A DNA stretch of 64,000 nucleotides from Tropicimonas isoalkanivorans. Lineage in GTDB: Bacteria > Pseudomonadota > Alphaproteobacteria > Rhodobacterales > Rhodobacteraceae. The stretch is from NCBI RefSeq assembly GCF_900112335.1, contig NZ_FOLG01000004.1, forward strand, positions 1 to 64,000. Direction: 5' to 3'. Of the stretch, positions 16,077-25,260 are shown piece by piece (positions within the stretch are counted from its first letter, which is position 1; every line of letters begins with the position of its first letter). Below the pieces are notes generated by a model, which made no database searches, had not been told where the DNA came from, and saw only the letters and a list, made by a program, of their open reading frames with translations. The translations under genes and the position numbers were made by a program.

Positions 16077-17615
16077 TCAGGGCTGCATGGCGGCAAATTG
16101 AGCCCGGTTGAAGGGTCCGATCTTGAAGCCCGGCGTGTCGGCGGAAACCGCGTAGAGCCAGGCCCATCCCGGCGTGTAGATCGGCACCTGGCCGGCTTCC
16201 TCGAGCAGGATCTTGAATGCCTGCTGCACGACTTCCTTGCGCGCCTCCGGTTCGACCGTGGAGCGCATCTCCTCGAGGATCGCATCCAGCTCGGGCGTGT
16301 GGAAGCCTTCATAGGCGCCCGGTGAGTGCCACAGAAGGTAGAGCAGGTCGGGGTCGAACCATGTCCAGCCCATCAGGTCCATGTATCCCGGACCCTCTTC
16401 CCGGTTGTTCTCCTGCGTATCGCGCGCATTCAGCGTTCCGATGTCCATGACCTCGATGTTGGCCTGGATGCCGACCTGCGAAAGCTGGTTCTGGATCATC
16501 TGAAGCATGCGTTCGCGGCTGTCGCCCGTCCACGTCGCCAGCGTCACCTCCATCGGGTTGTCCGGACCGTAGCCCAGTTCCGACAGCAGGGCCTGCGCCT
16601 GTTCCGGATCGTAATCCTGGTCGTACTGCTTGCAGAATTCCGGATCGTTGCCGAAGACGCCGCGTGATATCGGGCAATATTGCCGTTCGACGAGATCGCC
16701 GTAGACGACCTGGATCGCCATATCCTTGTCGATGGCGTGAGAGACGGCCCTGCGTGCCCGTGCGTCATCGAAGGGCGGGCGGTTGACCGCGAACTGCAGG
16801 AACATGTTCTGGCCGGTGCCGGTGGCGACATGGACGTCGACGGCCTCGTCTTCCTGCAGCGACTTCACCTCCTGGATCGGCGGCGCGATGACGTTCAGTT
16901 CGCCGGTCCGCAATCCGGCGACGCGTGTCTGCGCCTCCGGCATTGTGCGCACGACGAGCCTGTCGGCGAACGGCGCGCCGTCATTGTCGACGGGCCGGCC
17001 GCGATTGACGTAGTCGGCGTTCTTTCCGAGCACGATCTCGGACCCCTTGGTCCAGGATGCGAACTTCCATGGTCCTGTGCCGAGCGCCGAGGAGACGCCG
17101 AAACCGTCCGCATCGGCGTTGGTGTCGCACAGCATCGAGGTGAACTGGTCCGCCATGAAGGGCACAAAGGCGCCGAACGGCTTCGAGAATTTGAAGCTGA
17201 CCGTCAGGTCGTCGACCTTGTCGACCGAGGTGATCGGCCCCCAGCTTGCTTTGGTGAGGCTCGGATTGTCCTCGCCAAGCGCGCGCTCAGCCGTCCAGAC
17301 AACATCGTCGGCGTTGAACGGCGAACCGTCGTGACAGACGATGCCCTCGGCAAGTGTGAAGGTGACCTCGGTACCGTCGTCGGCAACCTCCCAACTTTCC
17401 GCCAGGTTCGGAACCGGCTCGCCGGCATCATTGAACTCCAGCAGGGAGTCGTAGATCTGGTACCAGACCTGGCGCGAGAGGGTGGAGGTGGCGCGGTGTG
17501 GATCGAGCGAGTCGATGTCACCATCGCGCGCCCAGACGATGTCGTCGGCCATGGTCGGCGCGGCGATGCCCAGTAGTATTGCGCCGGTCAAGGCCACAGT
17601 CATCCTGACAGACAT
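16077..17615 (-). CDS. Peptide-type periplasmic binding protein (DppA/SBP family 5)
   Basis: A 512-residue extracytoplasmic binding protein that delivers peptides or similar ligands to the DppBC permease. The start is the ATG 17615-17613 (MSVRMTVALTGAILLGIAAPTM), with AAGGAG upstream. Residues 1-22 are a signal peptide (probable cut after ...PTMA). Family-5 hallmarks follow: DIDSLDPHRATSTLSRQVW, NLAESWEVADDGTEVTFTL, GTGPWKFASW and RRAVSHAIDKD. It is the first gene of the minus-strand operon, divergent from the RpiR-type regulator. The ligand is not known; neighbours suggest acyl-amino acids or dipeptides. Confidence 0.9.
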   Translation of the reverse strand: MSVRMTVALTGAILLGIAAPTMADDIVWARDGDIDSLDPHRATSTLSRQVWYQIYDSLLEFNDAGEPVPNLAESWEVADDGTEVTFTLAEGIVCHDGSPFNADDVVWTAERALGEDNPSLTKASWGPITSVDKVDDLTVSFKFSKPFGAFVPFMADQFTSMLCDTNADADGFGVSSALGTGPWKFASWTKGSEIVLGKNADYVNRGRPVDNDGAPFADRLVVRTMPEAQTRVAGLRTGELNVIAPPIQEVKSLQEDEAVDVHVATGTGQNMFLQFAVNRPPFDDARARRAVSHAIDKDMAIQVVYGDLVERQYCPISRGVFGNDPEFCKQYDQDYDPEQAQALLSELGYGPDNPMEVTLATWTGDSRERMLQMIQNQLSQVGIQANIEVMDIGTLNARDTQENNREEGPGYMDLMGWTWFDPDLLYLLWHSPGAYEGFHTPELDAILEEMRSTVEPEARKEVVQQAFKILLEEAGQVPIYTPGWAWLYAVSADTPGFKIGPFNRAQFAAMQP

Positions 17616-17784
17616 TTGATGTCTCCTTTGTCGAACTGTACGTCGGAGCCTTCGTTTCGAAAGGCGTTGTGCGCCGCCACACAACCGAAAGGTGATACGA
17701 GAATTTTAGTTTGTCAAAGGGTTAAAAAAATTGTTTCAATGAGGGCGAGCGGTGGACCCAGCCGTGCCCGGCAAAGAGACGCGC

Positions 17785-18666
17785 ATGCCTAAAAATGAGA
17801 CGGAACAGACCAAGCCGAGGGCTTTCGAGCGCCGTATCAAGGCGGTCTACGACACCATGCCGGCAAGCGAACGCACGCTGGCGGACCGCGTGCTGGAGTA
17901 TCCGGGCGATATCATCATGTGCTCGGCGACCGAACTGGCGGAACTCTCCGGCGCGTCGAAGGCGGCTGTCACGCGGTTCGTCAAACGGCTCGGCTATCAC
18001 GACTTCCGAGACATGCAGAAGGAAATCCGCCAGGCGCAGACGACCGGCGATCCTATCTTCCTGACGTCGGGAACGATGCGCATGGAAGCCAAGCAGGGAT
18101 CGCTTGCCGCGCATTTCGAACAGGATATGGACTGCCTGCGCCGCACGGCGGACAATATCGACGAAGAAACGGCTCTCGCCGTGGCACGGCAGATCGTCAA
18201 GGCACGGCGCATCGTCTGTCTCGGCTTCCGCAACAGCCACTTCTTTGCCGCCTACGCGCGTCGGCTGATCATCAACACGCGTCCCAACGTCATGGTCATG
18301 CCGAGTGCGGGGCAGATGCTGATGGAGGACATGTCGGACCTTGGCGAGAAGGATCTCATCTTCGCCGTGGGCCTCAGGCGGCGGACGCCGACCCTCGGCA
18401 AGACTATGGAACTGATGCAGAAGCAGAAAGTCCCGATTGCCTACATCACTGACCGGCGCGCCGTAACGACCACGAAATTCGCGACCTGGACGCTTGCCTG
18501 TCACGTGCGCGGAACCTCGCTCTTCGACTCCTATGTCGGTGTCATCAGCCTCATCAATTTCATCTGCACGCGCGCAAATCACATCGCCGGCAAACCGGCG
18601 CGGCAACGCCTCGGCCGGATCGAAGAAATGCTGGAACTGCTGGGCGAGCTGGACTCCAGCAACTGA
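17785..18666 (+). CDS. MurR/RpiR-family transcriptional regulator
   Basis: A 293-residue regulator: N-terminal RpiR-type HTH (about residues 10-85, with CSATELAELSGASKAAVTRF and KRLGYHDFRDMQKEIR) joined to a C-terminal SIS domain (about 120-260, with ARRIVCLGFRNSHFFAAYA). SIS domains bind phosphosugars in relatives; here it probably senses a product of the neighbouring pathway. I chose the ATG at 17785 over the upstream GTG at 17752 because the family starts near here. It is divergent from the peptide transporter operon across a 169-base AT-rich gap and upstream of the racemase, so it likely controls both. Confidence 0.85.
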   Translation: MPKNETEQTKPRAFERRIKAVYDTMPASERTLADRVLEYPGDIIMCSATELAELSGASKAAVTRFVKRLGYHDFRDMQKEIRQAQTTGDPIFLTSGTMRMEAKQGSLAAHFEQDMDCLRRTADNIDEETALAVARQIVKARRIVCLGFRNSHFFAAYARRLIINTRPNVMVMPSAGQMLMEDMSDLGEKDLIFAVGLRRRTPTLGKTMELMQKQKVPIAYITDRRAVTTTKFATWTLACHVRGTSLFDSYVGVISLINFICTRANHIAGKPARQRLGRIEEMLELLGELDSSN

Positions 18667-18695
18667 AACCCGACGAATTGGATGGAGGGCCGCCG

Positions 18696-19790
18696 ATGCG
18701 CCTCGACAAGATCGATGTCTTTCATGTCGCCATGCCGCTCAAGCAGCCGTGGAAGACCGCGTTCAGCGAAGAACACGCGATCGATAGCGTGCTGGTGCGT
18801 ATAAGGAGTGGCGACGACATCGGCTGGGGTGAGGCGGCGCCATACGCGGCGCCAGAATTCTCGCCCGAGTGGGCTGGCGGCTGCACTCATCTCATCCGCA
18901 ACATCCTTGCGCCATTTCTCGAGTGCACGTCTATCGCCAGCGGCCAAGAGCTTCAGCACAAGCTATCGCGCTTCAAGGGGAACCAATTCGCTAAGGGCGC
19001 AATCGACACCGCCTACTGGGACCTGGTCGCAAAGAAGAAGGGCGTGTCGCTCTGGACGTTGATCGGCGGCACGAATCCGGAAATCGCCGTGGGCGCCGAT
19101 ATCCCGGTGCAGGACAGCGTGCAAAAACTGCTCGCCGATGTCGCGGCCTCCATCGAGGCGGGCTTCCCGCGAACGAAGCTGAAGTTCCGTCGCGACAGCG
19201 GATTCGAGATGGTCCGCCGCGTCCGCGAGGCTTTTCCGGACGCAACGATTCACATAGACTGCAACGGCGGCTTCACGCTTGAGGACCTTCCGCTGTTTCG
19301 CGAGCTGGATGCGCTTCAGCTGACGATGATCGAACAGCCCCTTTCAGGCGACGATCTGATCGATCATGCCCGTCTTCAGGAACACCTGGATACGCCAATC
19401 TGCCTGGACGAGAGCATCACCTCGGTCAAGCGTGCCGAGCAGGCGATCGATATTGGCGCGGCGCGCTGGATCAACATCAAGCACGGCCGCGTCGGTGGAC
19501 TGACGAACGCGATCGAAATCCACAAGCTTTGCATTAAACGCGACGTGCCTTGCTGGATTGGCGGGATGCTGGAGTCCTTTGTCGGGCAGGGAGTTTCCAT
19601 GGCCATGGCCACCTTGCCGGGGCAGGCCTATGCGGCGGATATTTTTCCGGAAGGCCGGCTCTACGCGGACGATCTCGCCCACCCGCCCATCCTTCTTTCG
19701 GGCAGCGGCACGGCGATGGCCCCGGATCGGCCGGGTCACGGCTTCGAGCCGGTTCCCGAGCGATTGAAGAACTGCCTTGTACGCCAGTAG
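18696..19790 (+). CDS. Enolase-superfamily racemase (NSAR/OSBS-like)
   Basis: A 364-residue enzyme of the muconate-lactonising subgroup. GGAGG stands 7 bases before the ATG at 18696. Catalytic Lys pair region TKLKFRRD, metal ligands in HIDCNGGF (Asp), MIEQPLSGDD (Glu) and CLDESI (Asp), and the second base Lys in INIKHGRVGG are all present. The C-terminal GGMLESFVG fits o-succinylbenzoate synthase / N-succinylamino-acid racemase rather than L-Ala-D/L-Glu epimerase, which has a DxD element not seen here. No menaquinone genes are nearby, so racemisation of acyl-amino acids is the better guess. It follows the RpiR gene by 29 bases. Confidence 0.75.
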   Translation: MRLDKIDVFHVAMPLKQPWKTAFSEEHAIDSVLVRIRSGDDIGWGEAAPYAAPEFSPEWAGGCTHLIRNILAPFLECTSIASGQELQHKLSRFKGNQFAKGAIDTAYWDLVAKKKGVSLWTLIGGTNPEIAVGADIPVQDSVQKLLADVAASIEAGFPRTKLKFRRDSGFEMVRRVREAFPDATIHIDCNGGFTLEDLPLFRELDALQLTMIEQPLSGDDLIDHARLQEHLDTPICLDESITSVKRAEQAIDIGAARWINIKHGRVGGLTNAIEIHKLCIKRDVPCWIGGMLESFVGQGVSMAMATLPGQAYAADIFPEGRLYADDLAHPPILLSGSGTAMAPDRPGHGFEPVPERLKNCLVRQ

Positions 19791-19999
19791 GAGTTTAGCG
19801 GAGCTCCAACCGCCATAATTACCTGACCGCGTCCGCCAAGCTGAACATTGCGCCTGTGCCTGGGCCCAACAGCGTCTTCGCTTTTGATCACCTCCATACG
19901 CCGTCCGGAACGACCGATACGGGGCGCGAAGCGGCCGATCGGGGTGTCGAAGCGAAGGTCGACTAAGCGCTCTAAGCCGACCTCTGCGCGACAGCTGGG

Positions 20000-20490
20000 T
20001 TACGATGCACGGACAATCTTCGCCGGCCGCATACCCGCCAGCCGGACCTTCAGCGAGCGGATCTAGCCGCTGAGGTTCTTCGTCGCTGGTCCTCAGAAAG
20101 GCTTGATGAACCTTCTGTAGCGGGCGTGGCGCGAGTTCACGTTCTGGATTTGACAGCAGCCTGAGGCCACGCGCGTGGCTGACGTGTTGCCGACCACGAA
20201 GTGCTCGAGATTGAATGCCGCTGCGACCTTCATGTCGCCGTTGGCGCCATCGGAACATCGCGCGGCATCGCGCGCAACCAGTGGCTTCATGGCGCGCTCA
20301 AGCGTAACACCCATGCGGTTCGGCAGGCGTCGGATCGAGGGGAACGTATGATCCTGGTTTGTCCGCGTTTCGATCTCCGAGATCGCCACCGTCTTCTGTC
20401 GAAGATCTGTGATCTTCGACCAGGCGTCCTCGATCTGGGCCGGGTTCAGGCGGTCGAGGGCATCGAGAAACCGGCGAAAATCGTGGTGCA
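20000..20490 (-). pseudogene. IS1595-family transposase remnant
   Basis: On the minus strand the N-terminal pattern (HDFRRFLDALDRLNPAQIED...) and the C-terminal pattern (MKPLVARDAARCSDGANGD, then CQIQNVNSRHARYRRFIKPF) of an IS1595-type transposase are joined in one frame. The zinc ribbon and most of the DDE domain between them are missing. The frame then meets a TGA (20095-20093) where relatives have Cys, reads GPATKNLSG, meets a TAG (20065-20063), reads IRSLKVRLAGM and ends at 20000. It is clearly dead: an internal deletion plus two nonsense codons. It sits between the peptide island and the ECF42 sigma gene. Confidence 0.65.
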
Positions 20491-20906
20491 GCCTGGGTAT
20501 CCTCCGCGTCAAAAGTCGAGGGATATAGGCCTTTCTGCGACGTGACGAAGCGCACCGACACGGTTTGCGGACACCCCCCGTTTTTTTCCGGGCCGCCGCG
20601 CCGCTCCGATTTGCGGAGCCCTCGATGCCCCGGAACATGGCGCCGGTTCGCGCGGACTCGGCCGAACGAGGGCCGGACCGTTGCGCGCGGTCTCCGGTTT
20701 GCTCCGCACCCTGTTCCGACAGTCGCCGAAGGCTCAGCGCGGGCGGCTCCCATCCCGGCTTGGGCCGCGCGCGGGATTTCCGTCGCTCCCCGCGGACGGC
20801 GGATCGTTAACAAACCGTGAATTCACCCCCGTAACCCATTGAAAAACCGCGCCCGGCTCCCGTCCCATCCATGGGACACCGCCGTCTCCGACGCGGGCCG
20901 TGGCTC
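20491..20906. other. Intergenic region with one hairpin, no gene seen
   Basis: About 415 GC-rich bases without a supported gene. A perfect 7-bp dyad GTCCCAT/ATGGGAC (20862-20868, 20871-20877) lies 30 bases beyond the ECF42 sigma stop, with a TTTTTC on the minus strand some 25 bases further. It might end the sigma transcript, but the loop is only 2 bases. Nothing else is recognised. Confidence 0.35.
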
Positions 20907-22154
20907 CTATCGGTCGATCTCCGCCAGCCGCCGTTCCAGGAACCGCCGCTCCGCCGCCTGCCGGCTCAGCCCCAGCGCCGTCTCATAGCTCGTCTTCGCC
21001 TCCTCCAGCCGCCCGAGCCGCCTCAGCAGGTCAGCCTTCGCCGCATGAGCGAGGTGATAGCGACCCAGCCCGCCCGCCTCCATCAGCGGCTCGACAAGCG
21101 CCAACCCCGCCTCCGGCCCCTCCGCCATCGCCACCGCCACCGCCCGGTTGAGCGCCACCACCGGCGAAGGCTCCAGCCGCAGCAGCGCGCCGTATAGGCC
21201 AGCAATCTCCGCCCAGTCGGTCTCCGCCGTGCTCGGGGCCCCCGCATGAACCGCCGCGATCGCCGCCTGGAGCGTGTAGCTGCCGAACCGCCCCGATTGC
21301 AGCGCCGGACCGACCAGCGCGCAGCCCTCCACAATGGCCGCCCGGTCCCAGAGGCTCCGATCCTGTTCTTCCAGCGGCACCAGATCGCCCGCGGCATCGG
21401 TCCGTGCCCGGCGCCGCGACTCCTGGAGCAGCAGCAACGCCAGCAGGCCCCGCACCTCTGGCTCCGGCAGCAGATCCGCCAGCAGGCGCGCCAGCCGGAT
21501 CGCCTCCGCGGAGAGGTCCGGCTTCAGCAGGTCGTCGCCGGAGGACGCCGAATAGCCCTCGTTGAAGACGAGGTAGAGCACCCGCAGCACCCGCCCCAGC
21601 CGCTCCGGCAACTCGCTTGCATCCGGAACTTCGTACGGAATCCCCGCGTCCCGGATCTTGGCTTTGGCTCGAACGATCCGCTGCGCCAGCGTGGTCGGTG
21701 CAAGCAGGCAGGCGTGCGCGATGGCCTCGGTCGAAAGCCCGCAGACTTCGCGGAGGGTCAGGGCGATACTCGCCTCATCGCCGAAGCTGGGATGGCAACA
21801 TGTAAAGATCAGCCTCAGCCGGTCGTCCTCCACCGCCTCCCGCTCGTCGAGCGCGGGCGCGCCGTCAGGTATCGCATCGATGTGGCCCGCGGCCTCGCTC
21901 CACGGCGTCATCCGCCGCTGGCGTCGGAGCTGGTCGATGGCCTGGAACCGCCCAGCCGAGATGAGCCAGGCCACCGGGTTCTTCGGCATCCCCTCCCGCG
22001 GCCAGCGTTCGGCGGCCGCGACAAACGCGTTCTGCAGCGCCTCCTCGGCGAGGTCGAAGCTGCCGAGCAGCCGCACGAGCGTGGCAAACACACGACGGCC
22101 CTCGCGCCGGTAGAGATCTTGGATCGCCGCGGAATCGGGCTTTGGCGGGCTCAT
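20907..22154 (-). CDS. ECF42-type sigma factor with C-terminal TPR extension
   Basis: A 415-residue RNA polymerase sigma factor. Sigma-2 covers about residues 10-75 (RREGRRVFATLVRLLGSFDLAEEA, then ISAGRFQAIDQLRRQRR). Sigma-4 covers about 110-170 (LTLREVCGLSTEAIAHACLL). A long C-terminal domain follows (LYLVFNEGYSASSGDD, WAEIAGLYGALLRLEPSPVVALNRAVAVAMAEG, LAHAAKADLLRRLGRLEEA), with tetratricopeptide-like helices. This layout defines the ECF42 group. In that group the C-terminal part is needed for activity and no anti-sigma gene is encoded, as here. The ATG at 22154 is chosen for its GGAG. Its usual DGPF partner genes are at 5385-9735. Confidence 0.9.
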   Translation of the reverse strand: MSPPKPDSAAIQDLYRREGRRVFATLVRLLGSFDLAEEALQNAFVAAAERWPREGMPKNPVAWLISAGRFQAIDQLRRQRRMTPWSEAAGHIDAIPDGAPALDEREAVEDDRLRLIFTCCHPSFGDEASIALTLREVCGLSTEAIAHACLLAPTTLAQRIVRAKAKIRDAGIPYEVPDASELPERLGRVLRVLYLVFNEGYSASSGDDLLKPDLSAEAIRLARLLADLLPEPEVRGLLALLLLQESRRRARTDAAGDLVPLEEQDRSLWDRAAIVEGCALVGPALQSGRFGSYTLQAAIAAVHAGAPSTAETDWAEIAGLYGALLRLEPSPVVALNRAVAVAMAEGPEAGLALVEPLMEAGGLGRYHLAHAAKADLLRRLGRLEEAKTSYETALGLSRQAAERRFLERRLAEIDR

Positions 22155-22517
22155 GGGCATCTCCGGTGCCGTACCTCTCATCCTACCGTGGCCGGCCTTG
22201 CAACAGAAGCAGACGCGAGGAGTCGCCGCCAGCGAAACAAAGCGGAGACATCGGAACCTGCCCTCGCCATCGGCGGGGCAGTGGGCTGGCCCTGAAGCAG
22301 GGTGCCCTGAGCTTCAGGCGTCACCGACCCGGACGCTGTCTAGAATGGCGACCGGTGACCGGAATATACCCGCGGGACTTGTTGGTGCCTTCAGTGGCTC
22401 CGCTCTCGCAGCAAGAGCGCGCTGAAAAACAGGTGGTGTGCGGCAGTGGGGATTGGATGGACGCGTACGACACCCTAAGTCAGGCCAACACCACCGCCGC
22501 GCTCCCCTGGAGGTACG
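22155..22517. other. Divergent intergenic region, no gene seen
   Basis: Some 360 bases separate the divergent ECF42 and LLM oxidoreductase genes. Open frames here lack ribosome sites or family resemblance. No TGTCGA/CGACC pair was found upstream of the sigma gene, so autoregulation by its own promoter type is not visible. A GGAGG at about 22509-22513 serves the LLM gene. Confidence 0.4.
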
Positions 22518-23534
22518 ATGAAAAAGATTGGCTTTCTGTCATTTGGACACTGGAATCCCGAACCCGGCTCGCCGCTTCAAACGGCGAGGGAGACGTTGAT
22601 CCAGTCCATTGAACTCGCCGTGGCGGCGGAGGAGTTGGGCCTCGACGGGGCCTACTTTCGCGTACATCACTTCGCCCAGCAACTCGCCTCACCCTTCCCA
22701 TTGTTGGCCGCCATTGGCGCCCGGACCTCGAAGATCGAGATCGGCACCGGTGTCATCGACATGCGCTATGAAAACCCTCTCTACATGATCGAGGACGCGG
22801 GCGCGGCCGACCTGATCTCCGGCGGGCGTTTGCAATTGGGTATCTCGCGCGGCTCGCCCGAACAGGTGATCGACGGGTGGCGCCATTTTGGTTACGCCCC
22901 AGCCGAAGGCGAAGACGTGGCGGACATGGCGCGCCGCCACGCTGAGATATTCCTCAAGCATCTCGACGGGGAGGGCTTTGCCCAGCCGAACCCGCGGCCG
23001 ATGTTCCCCAATCCGCCGGGACTATTGCGGCTGGAGCCGCACGCTCCCGGCCTGCGTCAGCGGATCTGGTGGGGCTCCGCGTCCGACGCGACCGCCGTTT
23101 GGGCGGCGCAGATGGGGATGAACCTGCAAAGCTCCACCTTGAAGGTCGACGAGACGGGCGAGCCGTTTCACATTCAGCAGGCCAGACAAATCCGCGCCTT
23201 CCGCGCGGCCTGGAAGGACGCCGGACATGCGCACGAGCCACGCGTTTCGGTCAGCAGATCCATCTTCGCGCTGATCAACGACATGGACCGAATGTATTTC
23301 GGCCGCGGAAGCGACAGCGACCAGATCGGTCACATCGACAATTTCCGCGGCATCTTTGGCCGCGGCTACGCGGCCGAGCCCGACCGTCTGGTCGAGGAGC
23401 TCAAGCAAGACGAGGCGATCGCCGAGGCCGACACGCTGCTCCTGACGGTGCCGAACATGCTGGGCGTTGAGTACAACGCCCATGTGATCGAAAGCATCCT
23501 GACCCACGTCGCGCCGGCGCTCGGCTGGCGCTGA
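22518..23534 (+). CDS. LLM-class flavin-dependent oxidoreductase
   Basis: A 338-residue luciferase-like monooxygenase (TIM barrel, FMN or F420). The first strand MKKIGFLSFGHWNPEPGSP, ELAVAAEELGLDGAYFRVHHF (conserved His pair region), GARTSKIEIGTGVIDMRYENP and LISGGRLQLGISRGSPEQVIDG are typical. GGAGG is 5 bases before the ATG. It stands alone, divergent from the sigma factor and followed by a decayed transposase. Members oxidise or desulfurise small molecules using reduced flavin; the substrate is unknown. Confidence 0.85.
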   Translation: MKKIGFLSFGHWNPEPGSPLQTARETLIQSIELAVAAEELGLDGAYFRVHHFAQQLASPFPLLAAIGARTSKIEIGTGVIDMRYENPLYMIEDAGAADLISGGRLQLGISRGSPEQVIDGWRHFGYAPAEGEDVADMARRHAEIFLKHLDGEGFAQPNPRPMFPNPPGLLRLEPHAPGLRQRIWWGSASDATAVWAAQMGMNLQSSTLKVDETGEPFHIQQARQIRAFRAAWKDAGHAHEPRVSVSRSIFALINDMDRMYFGRGSDSDQIGHIDNFRGIFGRGYAAEPDRLVEELKQDEAIAEADTLLLTVPNMLGVEYNAHVIESILTHVAPALGWR

Positions 23535-24126
23535 GGGCAGGGGCCGGCTCACTCCGATGCACGACGTGATGCCCAGGGTAATGCCGTTCCATGGCGGCGC
23601 TATCCACTTGGCCGGGTGCTCGGTCTGTCGCGCGCGGCGCAGCTAATGTGAGCGGTGCCTTGGAATTGGTGTTGCGCGCGGTGGCGGTCGACATTTCGTC
23701 CCAGTGGTCAACTTCCCTGCCGCGGGACGTGCCTCCGTCGTATCTGATGTCCGCCTCACCCGGAATCTGGCTGAGTATATCCGTCAGAACCGGTGTGGTG
23801 GCGCTGTGGCTATCGATGGCTTCCACGGCCGAGGGATCTCGTGTGACCTCGATCCTCGTACAAAGCTTACAACAAGTCCGCCACCTTGGCGCATCCACTG
23901 CGTCGCTCCTGCGATAACGCCGGTCACGTTGGCGTGCCGGGCGGCGAGAGCTTCGATGACGCACGCTGGCACCCGCGGGGGAGCTAGAAAATCCGCCCCG
24001 CCCGCCGTCGGGTAAAAAATTGCACACAATCGCGAAACTATAGCGTAGCGCAAATTGGCCCGCGGGATCAGGAATATGCGCACGCTACGGTAGTGGCCTG
24101 CGAGGGCAGGCCGTGGGAGGAACACC
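23535..24126. other. Intergenic region with transposase remnant and promoter of polyol module 1
   Basis: No intact gene in about 590 bases. The left half holds a decayed IS5-type transposase. The right part (about 24015-24110) turns AT-rich (TAAAAAATTGCACAC, CGAAACTATAGCG) and is presumably the promoter and AraC-binding region for the dehydrogenase gene, whose ribosome site GGGAGG is at about 24114-24119. Confidence 0.45.
23560..23870 (-). pseudogene. Degraded IS5-type transposase remnant
   Basis: On the minus strand one stretch reads SAVEAIDSHSATTPVLTDIL, then SQIPGEADI. This parallels the IS5-family segment 'RAVEITSS.IGDAPVLPDLLDQIP..EEI' that precedes the catalytic Asp. Further on, in another frame, WNGITLGITSC resembles the 'RRW.GYHRRSRVETK' region. 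Frames shift repeatedly and no long homologous frame remains, so it is a fossil only. Confidence 0.4.
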
Positions 24127-25170
24127 ATGATTGCGGAAGGCGTCGTCCTCGAAAAACAAGGGTCTCTGGCCATTCGAGAGATTGAGCTTCCCGGCTCGCT
24201 CGAGCCTGGCCCGGATGATGTTCGGATCAACGTCAAATGCGTGGGGGTCTGCGGCAGCGACGTCCACTACTACGAACACGGCCGCATAGGTGACTTCGTC
24301 GTACGAGAGCCGATGGTGCTCGGTCACGAGGCCTCCGGTGTCGTCGATGCCGTGGGCGAAAACGTGACCCACCTGAAGCCGGGTGATCGCGTCTGCATGG
24401 AGCCGGGCATTCCCGACTTCAAGTCTGCCGAAACGCTGCGTGGCATGTACAACCTCGACCCGTCCGTACGCTTTTGGGCGACGCCGCCGATCCACGGCTG
24501 CTTGACGCCGCAGGTTGTCCACCCAGCCGCCTTGACCTACCGCCTGCCGGACTCGGTGAGTTTTTCGGAAGGCGCGATGGTCGAGCCGCTCGCCGTCGGT
24601 GTTTATGCGGCGCTGAAAGCGGACATCTCGCCGGGCGACATTGCGGTCGTGACCGGCGCTGGCACCATCGGGCTGCTGGTCGTGTTCTCTGCGCTGGCAG
24701 CGGGTTGCGCGGAGGTCATCGTCAGTGACGTCGCGGCGGAGAAACTGGCCCTGGTTGCGGATATGCCGGAAGTGACCGTGGTCGACGCGAGAACCGGGGA
24801 CCTGGCAAAAACTGTGGCAGAGCGGACCGATGGCCGGGGTGCAGACGTGTTCTTCGAAGCGTCCGGGTCGACCAAGCCGCATGAGACCATGATCGACATG
24901 GTGTGCCCCGGAGGAACCATCGTGCTCGTCGGGATGCCGGCGGGAAAGGTCGCGCTCGATGTCGTCGCCCTTGAGGTCAAGGAAATCACTCTGACAGGGA
25001 CGTTCCGCTACGCCAATGTTTGGGGTCGCGCCCTAAAGCTGCTCGGAAGTGGCAAGATCGACATCAAGCCCCTGATTTCGGGAACTTACCGGTTCGAGGA
25101 CTCGGTTGCGGCGTTCGAGCGCGCTGCAGAGCACCGGGCCCAGGACGTAAAGCTGCAGATAACCCTGTAG
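24127..25170 (+). CDS. Zinc-dependent polyol dehydrogenase (xylitol/sorbitol dehydrogenase-like)
   Basis: A 347-residue medium-chain NAD(P)-dependent alcohol dehydrogenase that oxidises a sugar alcohol to a ketose. The catalytic zinc ligands are visible: Cys42 ([17 protein letters not shown]), His67-Glu68 (MVLGHEASG) and Glu153 (MVEPLAVG). The Rossmann motif is VVTGAGTIG (about 174-182). The structural-zinc cysteines are absent from the lobe at 90-125 ([19 protein letters not shown]...), as in several sorbitol/xylitol dehydrogenases. With xylulokinase downstream, xylitol or D-arabitol to D-xylulose is the likely reaction. It is the closest paralogue of the gene at 56860. Confidence 0.85.
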   Translation: MIAEGVVLEKQGSLAIREIELPGSLEPGPDDVRINVKCVGVCGSDVHYYEHGRIGDFVVREPMVLGHEASGVVDAVGENVTHLKPGDRVCMEPGIPDFKSAETLRGMYNLDPSVRFWATPPIHGCLTPQVVHPAALTYRLPDSVSFSEGAMVEPLAVGVYAALKADISPGDIAVVTGAGTIGLLVVFSALAAGCAEVIVSDVAAEKLALVADMPEVTVVDARTGDLAKTVAERTDGRGADVFFEASGSTKPHETMIDMVCPGGTIVLVGMPAGKVALDVVALEVKEITLTGTFRYANVWGRALKLLGSGKIDIKPLISGTYRFEDSVAAFERAAEHRAQDVKLQITL

Positions 25171-25260
25171 GCCTCCATCGGAGCGCCGGCGAGACGACGT
25201 ATCTGCCGGTCTCCAAAGGTCTGATGAGGGCGGCGACTTCATAACACCAAGAGACCGTCG

